A DNA stretch of 64,000 bases from Anaerotruncus sp. MC2020 (GTDB lineage: Bacteria > Bacillota > Clostridia > Oscillospirales > Ruminococcaceae), in assembly GCA_000701945.1 (NCBI GenBank), contig KL370840.1, positions 896,709 through 960,708 of the forward strand, given 5' to 3'. The notes under the pieces are model-generated. The model did not search any database, was not told the DNA's origin, and worked only from the letters and a program-made list of their open reading frames with translations. This document shows positions 1 through 8,657 of the stretch, one piece after another. The stretch's first letter is position 1. The number at the start of each line of letters is the position of its first letter. The position numbers and the translations under genes are program-made.

Positions 1-470
1 CAGTTGTTGCAGTAGTTGTTGCCGCTGTTGTTGTAGTTGTTGAGGTTGTGGTCTTTTCAGGGTCTGAGGTCGTCGTCACAGTTGTGGTTGTGGACGATGA
101 AGTCGTTCCCGTCGGAGCATTTGTGCTCGAAGATGTTGACTGCGTTGTGTTCGTGGAAGCGGACGTTGTAGTCACTGCCGAGCTTGCCGTAGTTGTTGCT
201 TCTGAAGCCGTAGTTGTCGGCTGAGCAGTAGTTGTAGTGGTGGGCTGAGCCGTTGTTGTGGTCGTTGTAGTGGTGGACTGAGCTATTGTAGTGGTCGTTG
301 TAGTAGTAGGCTGAGCTGTGGTGGTAGTAGTTGTAGGCTGAGCTGTTGTTGTATCCGTTGTCGTAGTAGTGGGCTGAGCTGTGGTGGTTGTCGTTGTTGT
401 GGTTGTAGGCTTAGCTGTAGTGGTAGTAGTTGTTGTGGTTGTGGTAGAAGTTGAAGAAGTTGTTATCGTG
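1..470. repeat. Low-complexity Thr-rich linker repeat inside the dockerin gene
   Basis: On the minus strand this stretch encodes runs of Thr broken by seven short AKP, AQP or AQS blocks, at about 408, 371, 335, 309, 276, 243 and 220. The DNA is a degenerate tandem of GTT and GTA triplets on the plus strand. It is a flexible, probably O-glycosylated linker and is prone to length variation. Confidence 0.8.
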
Positions 471-3139
471 GGGAATGCTCCGCTGTAGGGGAGCTCGCTG
501 ATAATACCGTTTATGTAATAATTGATTGCCGTTGCATCGTTTTCGTCGATACCGTCTCCCGTATTATATGCATCTGCGTTCAGTATGCCGTGAGGTGAGA
601 GCATATACAATGCTCTGTCGTTGAGGAAGTTGTTGAGAGCCGTTAAGTCCCTTGTATCGACCTTTCCGTCAGCGTTCACGTCGCCGTAAAGGGGAGTATA
701 TACTACAGAAGTAGTAGTTGTTGCGGTAGTAGTTGTTGCCTTTGATGCTGTAGTGGAAGCGGTTGTGCTCTTTGAAGTTGAAGTTGACGATGAGCTACTT
801 ACCGCTGTAGTAGTTGTGGTAGAAGTCGAAGCTGTGGTAGTTGCTGATGAAGTTGTAGTAGTTGTAAGGTACTGTGCGGGCTCGGTCATGGGCGCATAGA
901 AATATACCATTTCTTTATCCCATTCACAGATAAAGCCGAGGTTCTCCTTGCCGTATGACGCGCAGGTGTTGTCAGCCGAGCTCCACGAATAGGGAGGTCT
1001 GTTCGCCGACCTTGTTCTGTGGAGGAGCACATACTCGCCGAATTCCGCCTTATCGGGGTTGCCCGGAGCCCAGTGCTCCCAGTCGTCAGCAAGATAGTCA
1101 TCGGAGAGCCACTCTACCTCGTCGTCATCGTTGAGCTTGCCGCCGAGCCAGTAGACGTCCTTTGTAGCGCTGCTGAGGAGCTTCTTTATATCCTTCTCGT
1201 CGAGCTCGTTGTCGATGGTCGCGAGGTGACCGCCGAGGTTCTCGCAGTATTTCTCGGCGAGCTCCCATGACATACCGATATCGAAATACTGGATATCGTG
1301 ATTGCTCCATGAGAGCTTGTCGCCGACGCCCTTATCCCACTCGCAGATGAAGCATGATCTGCCATACTGCCACTTGGGGTCGATAAGCTCCCATTCGCCG
1401 TTTTCGTCGTTTATAGCAAGCGGTACCTGATCTACGGAATAGCTTCCCGCGAGTATATCGCTCCAGTTGGAGTATTCAAACGGCTCGCCGTTTATCCACT
1501 CAAAGCCTGTTATGTTGTCACGGAATCCGCCTATCCAGCATATATCGCAATCTGCGTTTTTCTTGAAGAGCTCGTATACGAATTCCTGTTCCTCTGCACT
1601 TGTGATGGTAACGAGGTGACCGCCGAGGTCCTCACAGTATGAAACAGCATGCTTCCATGTTGTGTCATCGTTTATAATGGCGTATCTGCTGCCGTTGAAC
1701 TCAGCCTTTGCTGTTTTTTCCCATTCGCAGACGAAGCCGTAATTCTTCTTGTATTTGTTGTAGGTCTCGTCACTGTGCTTATCCCATTTCTCATAATGCT
1801 GCTGCATAGCGATGTGGTCGGTATTGACAGTCTCTTCTTCTGTGACGAACTGGCTCCAGTTGGTATATTGGGGCTTTTCGTGTGTTACCCACGAGAAATT
1901 GTTCTTGGAGTCTATCGAGCCGCCGAGCCAGTAGTGATAGGTCTTACCGTTATTGATAAGCGATGCTATGAATTGATTCTCCTCATCGCTCGTTATGACA
2001 GCAAGGTGACCGCCGATGCTCTCGCAGTATTCCTCTGCTTCCTTCCATGAAAGGTTCTTGTCGAATGCCTGATAGGTGTGACCGCTGAAATCTGTCTTTT
2101 TGTTATAGCCTTCAAGGTTGTCCCATTCGCACACGAAGCATGAGTCCGCATCAAGGGAGACTTGCTTTTTCGGGTCGATAAGAGACCAGAAACCGCTTTC
2201 GGTTCTGAGAGCAAACGGTACGTTATCAACAGAGTAACTGCTGGCAAGTATGCTGTCCCAGTTGTCATATGTGAACTCTTCGCCTGTTATCCATGTCTCT
2301 CCCTCGATTTGGCTTCTGTAGCCGCCAATCCAGCATATTTCCTTCTTGGCGGGCTTGACAAGGTCGAGCACGTATTTCTGCTCTGCCTCGTCGGTTATGG
2401 TAACGAGGTGTCCGCCGAGGTCTTCGCAGTAATTCTTTGCTTTTTCCCAGCTCATACCCGTGTTGATTACACGGTAGTAGGAGTCGTTAGCCTCGTTGTG
2501 GACGGTGCTGCCCGACTTGACAGCGTGCATATATATCTTGTCCACGGGAGTATCAAGCTTATTACCCTTGCTGTCCCTGCATACTGCGCCGTCGTTGAGG
2601 TCGGTGCCGCTGACGGCGTCTGCCGAATTGTCATCGAACACGATATCGGACATCGCATACGCTGAATCGCCCTCCTTGGTGTAGAAGAGGTGGGCGTCGA
2701 TACCGCCTGCGCCGCTGTTGAGGCTGCCGCTGACGTCCCCGAAGCTAAGGTCGCCGTCGAACGGACAGAGCGAATACTCTACGCCGTTTTCGGTCACTTT
2801 CTCCGAGATATCGGTGATGAACTTGTCAACGATGATGACGTCTTTTATCGCCTCTTTCGGGTCTGTCGTGGTCTTGTAGCCGAGATAGATGCGGTCGCTG
2901 TAGGCGCCGCAACCGCCGTTGAGGTCGGTGTCCACGACTTTGTAGCCATTGCTTATCAGCCTGTTCTTTGCGTCCATAGCCGCGCCCGCATTGTTTATCG
3001 AGTTGTAGCCCGCGAGCAGTATGTCACTGATGTAGGTCGCTTGCTTTGGGGCTTCCGCTCCCGCACTCAGCTGAGCGGGTATAAGCGCAGTCATCATTGC
3101 TGCCGAGCAAGCCGCGCTTATGAGCTTTTTGACTTCCAT
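1..3139 (-). CDS. Secreted protein with four C-type lectin domains and a type I dockerin (partial, C-terminus off the left edge)
   Basis: The open frame starts at 3139 (AGGAGG nine bases upstream) and runs off the window, giving about 1046 residues. Residues 1-28 are a signal peptide (MEVKKLISAACSAAMM, then AQLSAGA). Four C-type lectin-like domains follow at about residues 221-337, 357-471, 483-601 and 613-740; each has the WxxAxxYCExxGGHL start and most end in CxVCEW or CxICEW. A Ser/Thr linker precedes a dockerin at about 815-882 with two EF-type calcium loops (DVNADGKVDTRDL and NADAYNTGDGIDENDA). The remaining visible C-terminus is Thr-rich. Dockerins bind cohesins of a cellulosome-like scaffold, so this is probably a carbohydrate- or surface-binding component outside the cell. 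The ligand is unknown. No enzyme domain is visible. Confidence 0.88.
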   Translation of the reverse strand, partial: MEVKKLISAACSAAMMTALIPAQLSAGAEAPKQATYISDILLAGYNSINNAGAAMDAKNRLISNGYKVVDTDLNGGCGAYSDRIYLGYKTTTDPKEAIKDVIIVDKFITDISEKVTENGVEYSLCPFDGDLSFGDVSGSLNSGAGGIDAHLFYTKEGDSAYAMSDIVFDDNSADAVSGTDLNDGAVCRDSKGNKLDTPVDKIYMHAVKSGSTVHNEANDSYYRVINTGMSWEKAKNYCEDLGGHLVTITDEAEQKYVLDLVKPAKKEICWIGGYRSQIEGETWITGEEFTYDNWDSILASSYSVDNVPFALRTESGFWSLIDPKKQVSLDADSCFVCEWDNLEGYNKKTDFSGHTYQAFDKNLSWKEAEEYCESIGGHLAVITSDEENQFIASLINNGKTYHYWLGGSIDSKNNFSWVTHEKPQYTNWSQFVTEEETVNTDHIAMQQHYEKWDKHSDETYNKYKKNYGFVCEWEKTAKAEFNGSRYAIINDDTTWKHAVSYCEDLGGHLVTITSAEEQEFVYELFKKNADCDICWIGGFRDNITGFEWINGEPFEYSNWSDILAGSYSVDQVPLAINDENGEWELIDPKWQYGRSCFICEWDKGVGDKLSWSNHDIQYFDIGMSWELAEKYCENLGGHLATIDNELDEKDIKKLLSSATKDVYWLGGKLNDDDEVEWLSDDYLADDWEHWAPGNPDKAEFGEYVLLHRTRSANRPPYSWSSADNTCASYGKENLGFICEWDKEMVYFYAPMTEPAQYLTTTTTSSATTTASTSTTTTTAVSSSSSTSTSKSTTASTTASKATTTTATTTTSVVYTPLYGDVNADGKVDTRDLTALNNFLNDRALYMLSPHGILNADAYNTGDGIDENDATAINYYINGIISELPYSGAFPTITTSSTSTTTTTTTTTTAKPTTTTTTTTTAQPTTTTTDTTTAQPTTTTTTAQPTTTTTTTIAQSTTTTTTTTAQPTTTTTAQPTTTASEATTTASSAVTTTSASTNTTQSTSSSTNAPTGTTSSSTTTTVTTTSDPEKTTTSTTTTTAATTTATT

Positions 3140-3210
3140 AGATGTTCCTCCTGTTGCCTGATTTGTACTGTCAATCCGACGCCTATATTTCGCCGGATAG
3201 TAACATTATA

Positions 3211-3239
3211 ATTATACCACGCCTGACTTGTACAGTCAA
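3211..3239 (-). promoter_or_regulatory. Promoter of the dockerin gene
   Basis: On the minus strand TTGACT (3234-3239) is followed after 17 bp by TATAAT (3211-3216), which is preceded by TGG as an extended -10. A second TTGACAGTACAAATCAGG-like copy of the -35 region lies nearer the gene, at about 3165-3180. Confidence 0.7.
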
Positions 3240-3304
3240 TTCAATATTTGCGGATATGACAAGTCAGAATCCACAAACTATTTGTGCTCTCAGTGCGATT
3301 TTTA

Positions 3305-3333
3305 TTGATTTTTCGACGGCTTTTTGGTATAAT
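3305..3333 (+). promoter_or_regulatory. Promoter of the 3379 gene
   Basis: TTGATT (3305-3310), a 17-bp spacer, and TATAAT (3328-3333) with TGG directly upstream. It lies about 45 bases before the start codon at 3379 and is divergent from the dockerin promoter. Confidence 0.65.
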
Positions 3334-3378
3334 TGTTTTGATAAATATTGCGCTGACAGCAATACAGAGGTGATACAA

Positions 3379-3882
3379 ATGGAAGAAATGAGCAAGACTT
3401 TTATGGAAAAGATGCAGGCAGCAGCCGCTAAAGGACCGTCCTTGGAGGAGGTGAAAGCCGTCCTGACGCCTCACGGAAAGCTCGTGAGCTGCTCTTATTT
3501 TGCTTCTTCCTGCGGAATGGCGTTCAACAGCAATACGCTGCTGGATATTTCAGTTGTTCTCGCAGACGGCGTGCAGAAGATATCATACACGGAAAAGAAA
3601 GCTTTTCATCCGACAGTTGCGACTGTATATATACCAAAACAGGACGTTCTTGCGGAAGTACAGGCTTTAGTCGAGCGTGAAAACCTTGCGGCATGGTCGG
3701 CACTGGAATATCACGACCCGTTTCAATGTACCGATTATTCGAGCAGCGCTTCAATTTCCTTGAACTTCGATGACAGCCCGATAGGCGGGCGGAAAAGCGT
3801 GCGTGCAGTTGTTAACGTTAGTGCAGCCTGTCAGCACGGTGGCGGCGAAGTGATACAGCAGTTTCGGGATATTCTTTCTTGA
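3379..3882 (+). CDS. Hypothetical protein, 167 aa
   Basis: I chose ATG 3379 because GAGGTGAT sits eight bases upstream and a good promoter lies just before it; the frame is open further upstream but would cover that promoter. The protein begins MEEMSKTFMEKMQAAA, has a helical start, then a mixed alpha/beta body with a Ser-rich strand region (DYSSSASISLNF). There is no signal peptide, membrane segment or motif I recognise. Its last 65 bases overlap the end of the opposing 3818-4867 gene, so the two genes are convergent and overlapping. Function unknown; that it is a real gene is fairly sure from the promoter, the ribosome site and the clean frame. Confidence 0.6.
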   Translation: MEEMSKTFMEKMQAAAAKGPSLEEVKAVLTPHGKLVSCSYFASSCGMAFNSNTLLDISVVLADGVQKISYTEKKAFHPTVATVYIPKQDVLAEVQALVERENLAAWSALEYHDPFQCTDYSSSASISLNFDDSPIGGRKSVRAVVNVSAACQHGGGEVIQQFRDILS

Positions 3883-4867
3883 CAAATTCACGCAATTCAT
3901 CAAGTTTTCCGCTTCCGATATTTCCAATTCCTATTTTTCCGTTATGATAGAAATGTAATTCATCTCCCATAATATTACAGTTATCATCAATACCAAGTTG
4001 GAGTGAATGATGAGATGTTTTTTCATTATCAATTGCAACGATAATAATCGTTCTTTCGTCACTATATGCACTTACACCAATAGATACAATTTCTGTGCTG
4101 TTTTTGTAATCAATAAGTAAAGCCCGATATAATCCTGTATATCCTCCACCACTTGCATTTCCATATGTAATATATCTAACTCCCAAATCGTCAATAACCT
4201 TGAATAGTTTGTATTCCTGTTTTGGGAAGCTATAATCATCATCTAAAAGACATTCGATGAGATTAACCATGCATATTTTTAAGTCCTTTCGTGTGAACTC
4301 AGCTAATTCATATGTATACCCTTGAATACCTTCTTCAAGTTTATCAAATTCAATTCTCGGGGGCATTTCTCCCAAATCCATAACACAGTAAGTGTTTGAT
4401 AACAAGTCAAAATATAAAGGGATATCTGTTATTCTTTCATATTTATCATCTTTCTGATTGTAATGATAGCAAAGGCTATGATTGCCGTTTGTGACCACAA
4501 CAAAGTCAGCTCCGAGGAGGTCTGCATAATCAAACACTTGGTTACAAGCTCTGTTATCAAGTTGAACATTCGGTGCTTTACATTCGATTACCATTACAGG
4601 AACGAGTTCGTTGCTGTCTTTTATAAATGCGTGAATAACAATATCTGCGCGTCTCTTGCTATCTATTCCATAATGAGACAAATGCTCCTCAACCTCTATC
4701 ATATTGCTCGGCGTGCCTGTCTCTAATAGAAACTGTATAGCTCTTTGCCTGACTGTCTCCTCGGGCGTAACATAAATCAGCTTATTTCTTATAGGGTCGA
4801 GATAACACTCCTTGCCCGCACGTTTATAAATCTTGGGAAGCTTTGTATAGTTCTCATCAAATGTCAT
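3818..4867 (-). CDS. HsdR N-terminal domain protein (predicted PD-(D/E)XK nuclease-fold), 349 aa
   Basis: The start at 4867 has AGGAGGG upstream. The N-terminal third resembles the nuclease domain of type I restriction R subunits: an Asp in RADIVIHAF followed by the E-x-K of VMVIECKAP is the PD-(D/E)XK pattern, and TPEETVRQ with a helical segment leads into it. There is no helicase part. The C-terminal half (about 200-349) is unrecognised and rich in acidic and aromatic residues. It lies 61 bases downstream of hsdR on the same strand behind a hairpin, so it may be an accessory of the restriction system or a neighbouring lone nuclease. Stand-alone proteins of this type are common and largely uncharacterised. 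Its 3' end overlaps the convergent gene at 3379-3882. Confidence 0.7.
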   Translation of the reverse strand: MTFDENYTKLPKIYKRAGKECYLDPIRNKLIYVTPEETVRQRAIQFLLETGTPSNMIEVEEHLSHYGIDSKRRADIVIHAFIKDSNELVPVMVIECKAPNVQLDNRACNQVFDYADLLGADFVVVTNGNHSLCYHYNQKDDKYERITDIPLYFDLLSNTYCVMDLGEMPPRIEFDKLEEGIQGYTYELAEFTRKDLKICMVNLIECLLDDDYSFPKQEYKLFKVIDDLGVRYITYGNASGGGYTGLYRALLIDYKNSTEIVSIGVSAYSDERTIIIVAIDNEKTSHHSLQLGIDDNCNIMGDELHFYHNGKIGIGNIGSGKLDELREFVKKEYPETAVSLRRHRADRLH

Positions 4868-4900
4868 ATTATTTCCCTCCTGTGTGTCTTAATAATTATG

Positions 4901-4919
4901 TCGGGGCATAATGCCCCGA
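4901..4919 (-). terminator. Hairpin after hsdR
   Basis: TCGGGGCAT and ATGCCCCGA form a 9-bp inverted repeat around one base, ten bases after the hsdR stop. There is no strong T-run, so it may be a weak terminator or an mRNA end-protecting hairpin before the 4867 gene. Confidence 0.5.
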
Positions 4920-4928
4920 TATGAATCA

Positions 4929-7900
4929 TCAAGCTACAATATTCATAGCATTATTCTTAATGCTCTCAATGGTCTGCAATAGTGCATTTCTTATCTGAGG
5001 ATCAAACATTTTGATGAAGCTGTATGGCTTATCAAACGGCGGCTTCATCAGGATCTTGACATCCTCGATATAGCCGTTATTCTCGATATGGTTTATTATC
5101 TTCAGTATGAACTCTATCTGCTTCTGATTAAGTGACTCGTCATTGATGAACGCTGAAAAAGCAGACATTGCACTATCATGGTCCAGTTTGGCTATTTTAC
5201 GTACCAACAGTCCAAATGGCGTATCTCCATACTCGCGCTTATAGTCGTCGCTATTGCCGAGCTCCTGAGTGAGGATCCTTTCAAGCTCTTCATAATCAGC
5301 CTTCATAAGAGGTTCATTGTGATTGAGTTTGTATATAACAGGATCTTCCTTATGCTCTTCGATATAACGATTGACCTTTTTGCGATAATCGGCGAAATCA
5401 TAAGCAGCTCCAAGTGCTTGTCCTTCCATAGAGCTGATAACAGGATCTTCAAGCTTTGTGAATATCTTTGGCTTAGGATGATCTCCACCTTGAAGGAACT
5501 GCATAAGGTCACGAAGCTCCTTGCGGACCATCTCCATAGTAAGGATGCTCATATTATCCCAGAAGTCGTCAGTCTGAATGTCTTGTATGAGTGCCATCTT
5601 CTGCTGTACCTGCGGTATAGCGGCTTTCTTCTCAAGGAGTTCAGCTGTTAATACCAGTTGTCCTTTCATATACTTCATCGTTGGCAGCTGCTCGATGTTC
5701 GCAAGCATAAAGCCATACATGAAGTTATCGAAACGCTTCGCATACTCATCGGTAGCGGTTGATGTTATAAGCGGAGCTATGAACTTTGTAAGCTCGTACT
5801 TATCCATTTCAGACAATGAATTGAAGCTGTCTTTATGTCTGAACTTTTCCACGTACTGCTTCTGAAGGCGTACTGATACAAGGTCATCAGAAAGACTGCA
5901 AATACCAATATAGCAGGTGTTTACCAATTCTGCACGGAAGTCCTGATAATCCTGTGCTGAAAAAGCGCTCTCCTGAAGACTGAATATGAGCCTTACCTGC
6001 TTGCAGAAGATATTCTCTGTAAGAGACTTTGTCTCGCCTGTATCATAATCGTTGGTATGCTCGCGGAAATACTCAAAATTGCCGCAGTAATCGAATATAA
6101 GGAAGCGGCGCTTATCAGTATATTCGTTGTCGATTCCGTCAATGCACGATAATCCTTTACAGAGGCGAGTGCCTCTTCCTATCATCTGCCAGAACTTAGT
6201 CTTCGAGCGCACCTTCTTGAAGAATACTAGGTTGACGCACTCCGGCACATCAATACCGGTGTCCATCATATCAACAGATACAGCTATGACGGGCATATCC
6301 TTATGCTTGAAATCCTCAATAACGGTCTGAGCATAAGTATCATCACAGGTCACACGATATGCAAATCTGCCGTTATACTTGGGATACAGCTTGTTGAAGC
6401 GCTGTACGATATACTCAGCGTGATCTTTATTCTGAGCGAAAATAATAGACTTACCCAGCCTGTCTCCGCCTTCAACTTTGATACCGCGCTCCATAAGGTC
6501 TTGCAGTACGGTATCTACTGTTTTCTCATTGAATACGAACTTGTTTAGCTGTGCAGACGGTATAAAGTCGGGAACATATCCGTCTTCGGCGAAATCGTCC
6601 TCGTAACGTTCCTTATCCTCTTCGGAAAGGTCGTCATATGTTATGCCTTCCTCAAGGAACTTTGTCTTGACTTCATAGTTATAGTATGGGACAAGCACAT
6701 GGTCCTTGTTCACAGCTGTTTCATAGTCGTAAGCGTAGGTAGGCACGCCGTTCTCGACCTCGAAGAAATCATATGTGTTCCTGTCAACGTCCGTTTTAGG
6801 CGTTGCAGTAAGACCTACCATGATAGCGTCGAAATAGTCGAATATGGCGCGGTATTTCTTGAATATGCTTCTGTGGCTCTCATCGGTGATGATGAGGTCG
6901 AAGTGTGCAGGAGAAAACAGTGGTATACCATCCTTGGTCTTGGTATTGTCTATCGCATTGAGAATAGTCGGATAGGTCGAAAAGACGATACGTGCGCTCC
7001 TGTCGTCCTTGTTGCTGCACAGGTTACAGAGAGACATATCGGGCAGGTAGTTCTTGAAGTCGTCCTTTGCCTGCGAGACGAGAGCTGTTCTGTCTGCAAG
7101 GAACAGTATATTTGTGATATGACCGCCACGGCTCAGAACGTCCGTCAGGCTTGAAGCAGTTCTCGTTTTGCCAGTACCCGTAGCCATGACGAGCAGAGCC
7201 TTGCGGAAGCCCTCCTCGATATGCTCGCATACAGCACGGATAGCTTCCTTCTGATAATAGCGGTCGGTTATTTTGTCGTCGATAGGTATAGTCGAGAGCT
7301 TCTTCCGCGTCTCGCGGCGGTTCATCAGCTTTTCGAGATCGGACTTGGTAAAGAACCCGCTGACCTTGCGCTGAGGCGAGGACATATCGTCCCAGAAATA
7401 AGTCTCGAAGCCGTTGGACGTGAACATCATCGGTCTGCGTCCGAACTTGCGCTCCAGACAGTCCGCATAGAGCACAGCCTGCTTTCTGCCGATATTCGGA
7501 TCCTTGCTTGAACGCTTGGCTTCGATGACTGCAAGAGGCAGACCGTCCCTGCCGAAGAGAACATAGTCGGCGTAGCCCTTCTGACCGAAAACGCCGTTCA
7601 TATCGTTGACTTCATACTCTTCCCAGACGTCAGCGTCAGTACCGCCGAACTTCCAGCCCATAAATTTGAGGTCAACGTCAATATATATCTTGCGTGTCTT
7701 GAACTCCGAGAGATCGGCAGGTTTGAACGTGCGCTGCTGCTGTTTGGCTTCCTTGCCGGCAGTCAGAGCCGCCGACATAGCGGCAATCTTGTCCTGCAAA
7801 GCCTTTATCTCGCTGTCCTTCTGCTCGATTAGGGACTCCTGCTCCTTTATCTTCTTTTCGTCCACGGCGACTTTCTCCGCAGGGATAAGGGCAGGGTCAA

Positions 7901-8300
7901 AGTGCCGCTCCACATAGTCAGAGCCGTAGCAGTAGTCCACCCACTCGATGAACTCGAACAGGCTTTCAAGGGAGAGCAGAGCGTCCGCCTTGTTGACCGA
8001 TTTTTCGGTGTGTACGGCAAGATTGCCAAGACGTATCACGAAGGGCAGCTTTCCCCATGTCTGCGAATCGAGGGCAAAGCGGAAAGAGGGCTCGTGAATG
8101 AGCGCCTGCAGATTGTCCTTATAGGGCATATCTATGGAATCATCGGCGGAATAGACCCATTTTACGGCGAGCTCCAGCGCCTTGCGGCAGCCGACCGCGC
8201 ACATGGCAGGAGAAGAAGCCCAGACCTTTTCGGCTTCTATGGCAGCCGCCGAGAACACAGTGTATTCAGTTATTTCTGCTAAGAAACCAAAGTTGGTCAT
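4929..8300 (-). CDS. hsdR: Type I restriction enzyme, R (endonuclease/translocase) subunit
   Basis: This is the motor and nuclease subunit of the R2M2S complex, which translocates and cuts unmodified DNA. Residues 1-140 are a DUF4145-like domain and 150-185 a charged coiled coil. The nuclease domain at about 200-320 has Asp in GYADYVLF and the E-x-K of LAVIEAKR. The superfamily 2 helicase has Walker A MATGTGKT (about 372-379), the DEAD-type box DESH (about 473), motif III GLTATPKT and motif VI IGRGTRL. The C-terminal third matches EcoEI-type R subunits in character. All key residues are intact and 1123 aa is normal. AAGGAG precedes ATG 8300. It is last in the hsdM-hsdS-(small protein)-hsdR order. 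Confidence 0.95.
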   Translation of the reverse strand: MTNFGFLAEITEYTVFSAAAIEAEKVWASSPAMCAVGCRKALELAVKWVYSADDSIDMPYKDNLQALIHEPSFRFALDSQTWGKLPFVIRLGNLAVHTEKSVNKADALLSLESLFEFIEWVDYCYGSDYVERHFDPALIPAEKVAVDEKKIKEQESLIEQKDSEIKALQDKIAAMSAALTAGKEAKQQQRTFKPADLSEFKTRKIYIDVDLKFMGWKFGGTDADVWEEYEVNDMNGVFGQKGYADYVLFGRDGLPLAVIEAKRSSKDPNIGRKQAVLYADCLERKFGRRPMMFTSNGFETYFWDDMSSPQRKVSGFFTKSDLEKLMNRRETRKKLSTIPIDDKITDRYYQKEAIRAVCEHIEEGFRKALLVMATGTGKTRTASSLTDVLSRGGHITNILFLADRTALVSQAKDDFKNYLPDMSLCNLCSNKDDRSARIVFSTYPTILNAIDNTKTKDGIPLFSPAHFDLIITDESHRSIFKKYRAIFDYFDAIMVGLTATPKTDVDRNTYDFFEVENGVPTYAYDYETAVNKDHVLVPYYNYEVKTKFLEEGITYDDLSEEDKERYEDDFAEDGYVPDFIPSAQLNKFVFNEKTVDTVLQDLMERGIKVEGGDRLGKSIIFAQNKDHAEYIVQRFNKLYPKYNGRFAYRVTCDDTYAQTVIEDFKHKDMPVIAVSVDMMDTGIDVPECVNLVFFKKVRSKTKFWQMIGRGTRLCKGLSCIDGIDNEYTDKRRFLIFDYCGNFEYFREHTNDYDTGETKSLTENIFCKQVRLIFSLQESAFSAQDYQDFRAELVNTCYIGICSLSDDLVSVRLQKQYVEKFRHKDSFNSLSEMDKYELTKFIAPLITSTATDEYAKRFDNFMYGFMLANIEQLPTMKYMKGQLVLTAELLEKKAAIPQVQQKMALIQDIQTDDFWDNMSILTMEMVRKELRDLMQFLQGGDHPKPKIFTKLEDPVISSMEGQALGAAYDFADYRKKVNRYIEEHKEDPVIYKLNHNEPLMKADYEELERILTQELGNSDDYKREYGDTPFGLLVRKIAKLDHDSAMSAFSAFINDESLNQKQIEFILKIINHIENNGYIEDVKILMKPPFDKPYSFIKMFDPQIRNALLQTIESIKNNAMNIVA

Positions 8301-8314
8301 ATAATCAACTCCTT

Positions 8315-8647
8315 CTATTTTTTACTTTTTCCCTTCCTTACTCCTTGTGATATTTGTTTTTGTATCTCGGGATTTTCCATTGCTTTTGAAATAATAGTAC
8401 TCATTATTTCGCCGCCCATTTTGTTTTCTGCTTCTTTTTGCTGTAATTCAATCTGATATTTATACTCCAATTCAAGCTTCTCTTTTTCCATAGCGAATTT
8501 TTCACGTTCTTTTTCAATATCAAGTTCGTGCTGCTTTTCAAGTTTCTTTATATCTTCTTTAAACGCTCTTTTGGATACAGCAAAGCTGGTAATTCCAGAT
8601 ATTATAGCACAAACTATTGATACTATGTATGGAAGAAAGTCTTTCAT
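8315..8647 (-). CDS. Membrane-anchored coiled-coil protein inside the type I restriction operon, 110 aa
   Basis: ATG 8647 has AAGGAG seven bases upstream. Residues about 5-25 form one hydrophobic segment (LPYIVSIVCAIISGITSFAV). About 27-75 is a long charged helix rich in Lys and Glu, almost certainly a coiled coil. The end is basic (GVRKGKSKK). It sits 10 bases after hsdS and 14 before hsdR, so it is co-transcribed with both. It is not a core subunit of any type I family I know. By position it could tether the complex to the membrane or modulate HsdR, but that is inference. Confidence 0.75.
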   Translation of the reverse strand: MKDFLPYIVSIVCAIISGITSFAVSKRAFKEDIKKLEKQHELDIEKEREKFAMEKEKLELEYKYQIELQQKEAENKMGGEIMSTIISKAMENPEIQKQISQGVRKGKSKK

Positions 8648-8657
8648 ATTTCACTCC

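Noticed and set aside
1-470. Possible CRISPR array or tandem satellite
   Set aside because: The repeats are degenerate triplets that read as Thr codons in an open frame; there are no unique spacers between constant repeats.
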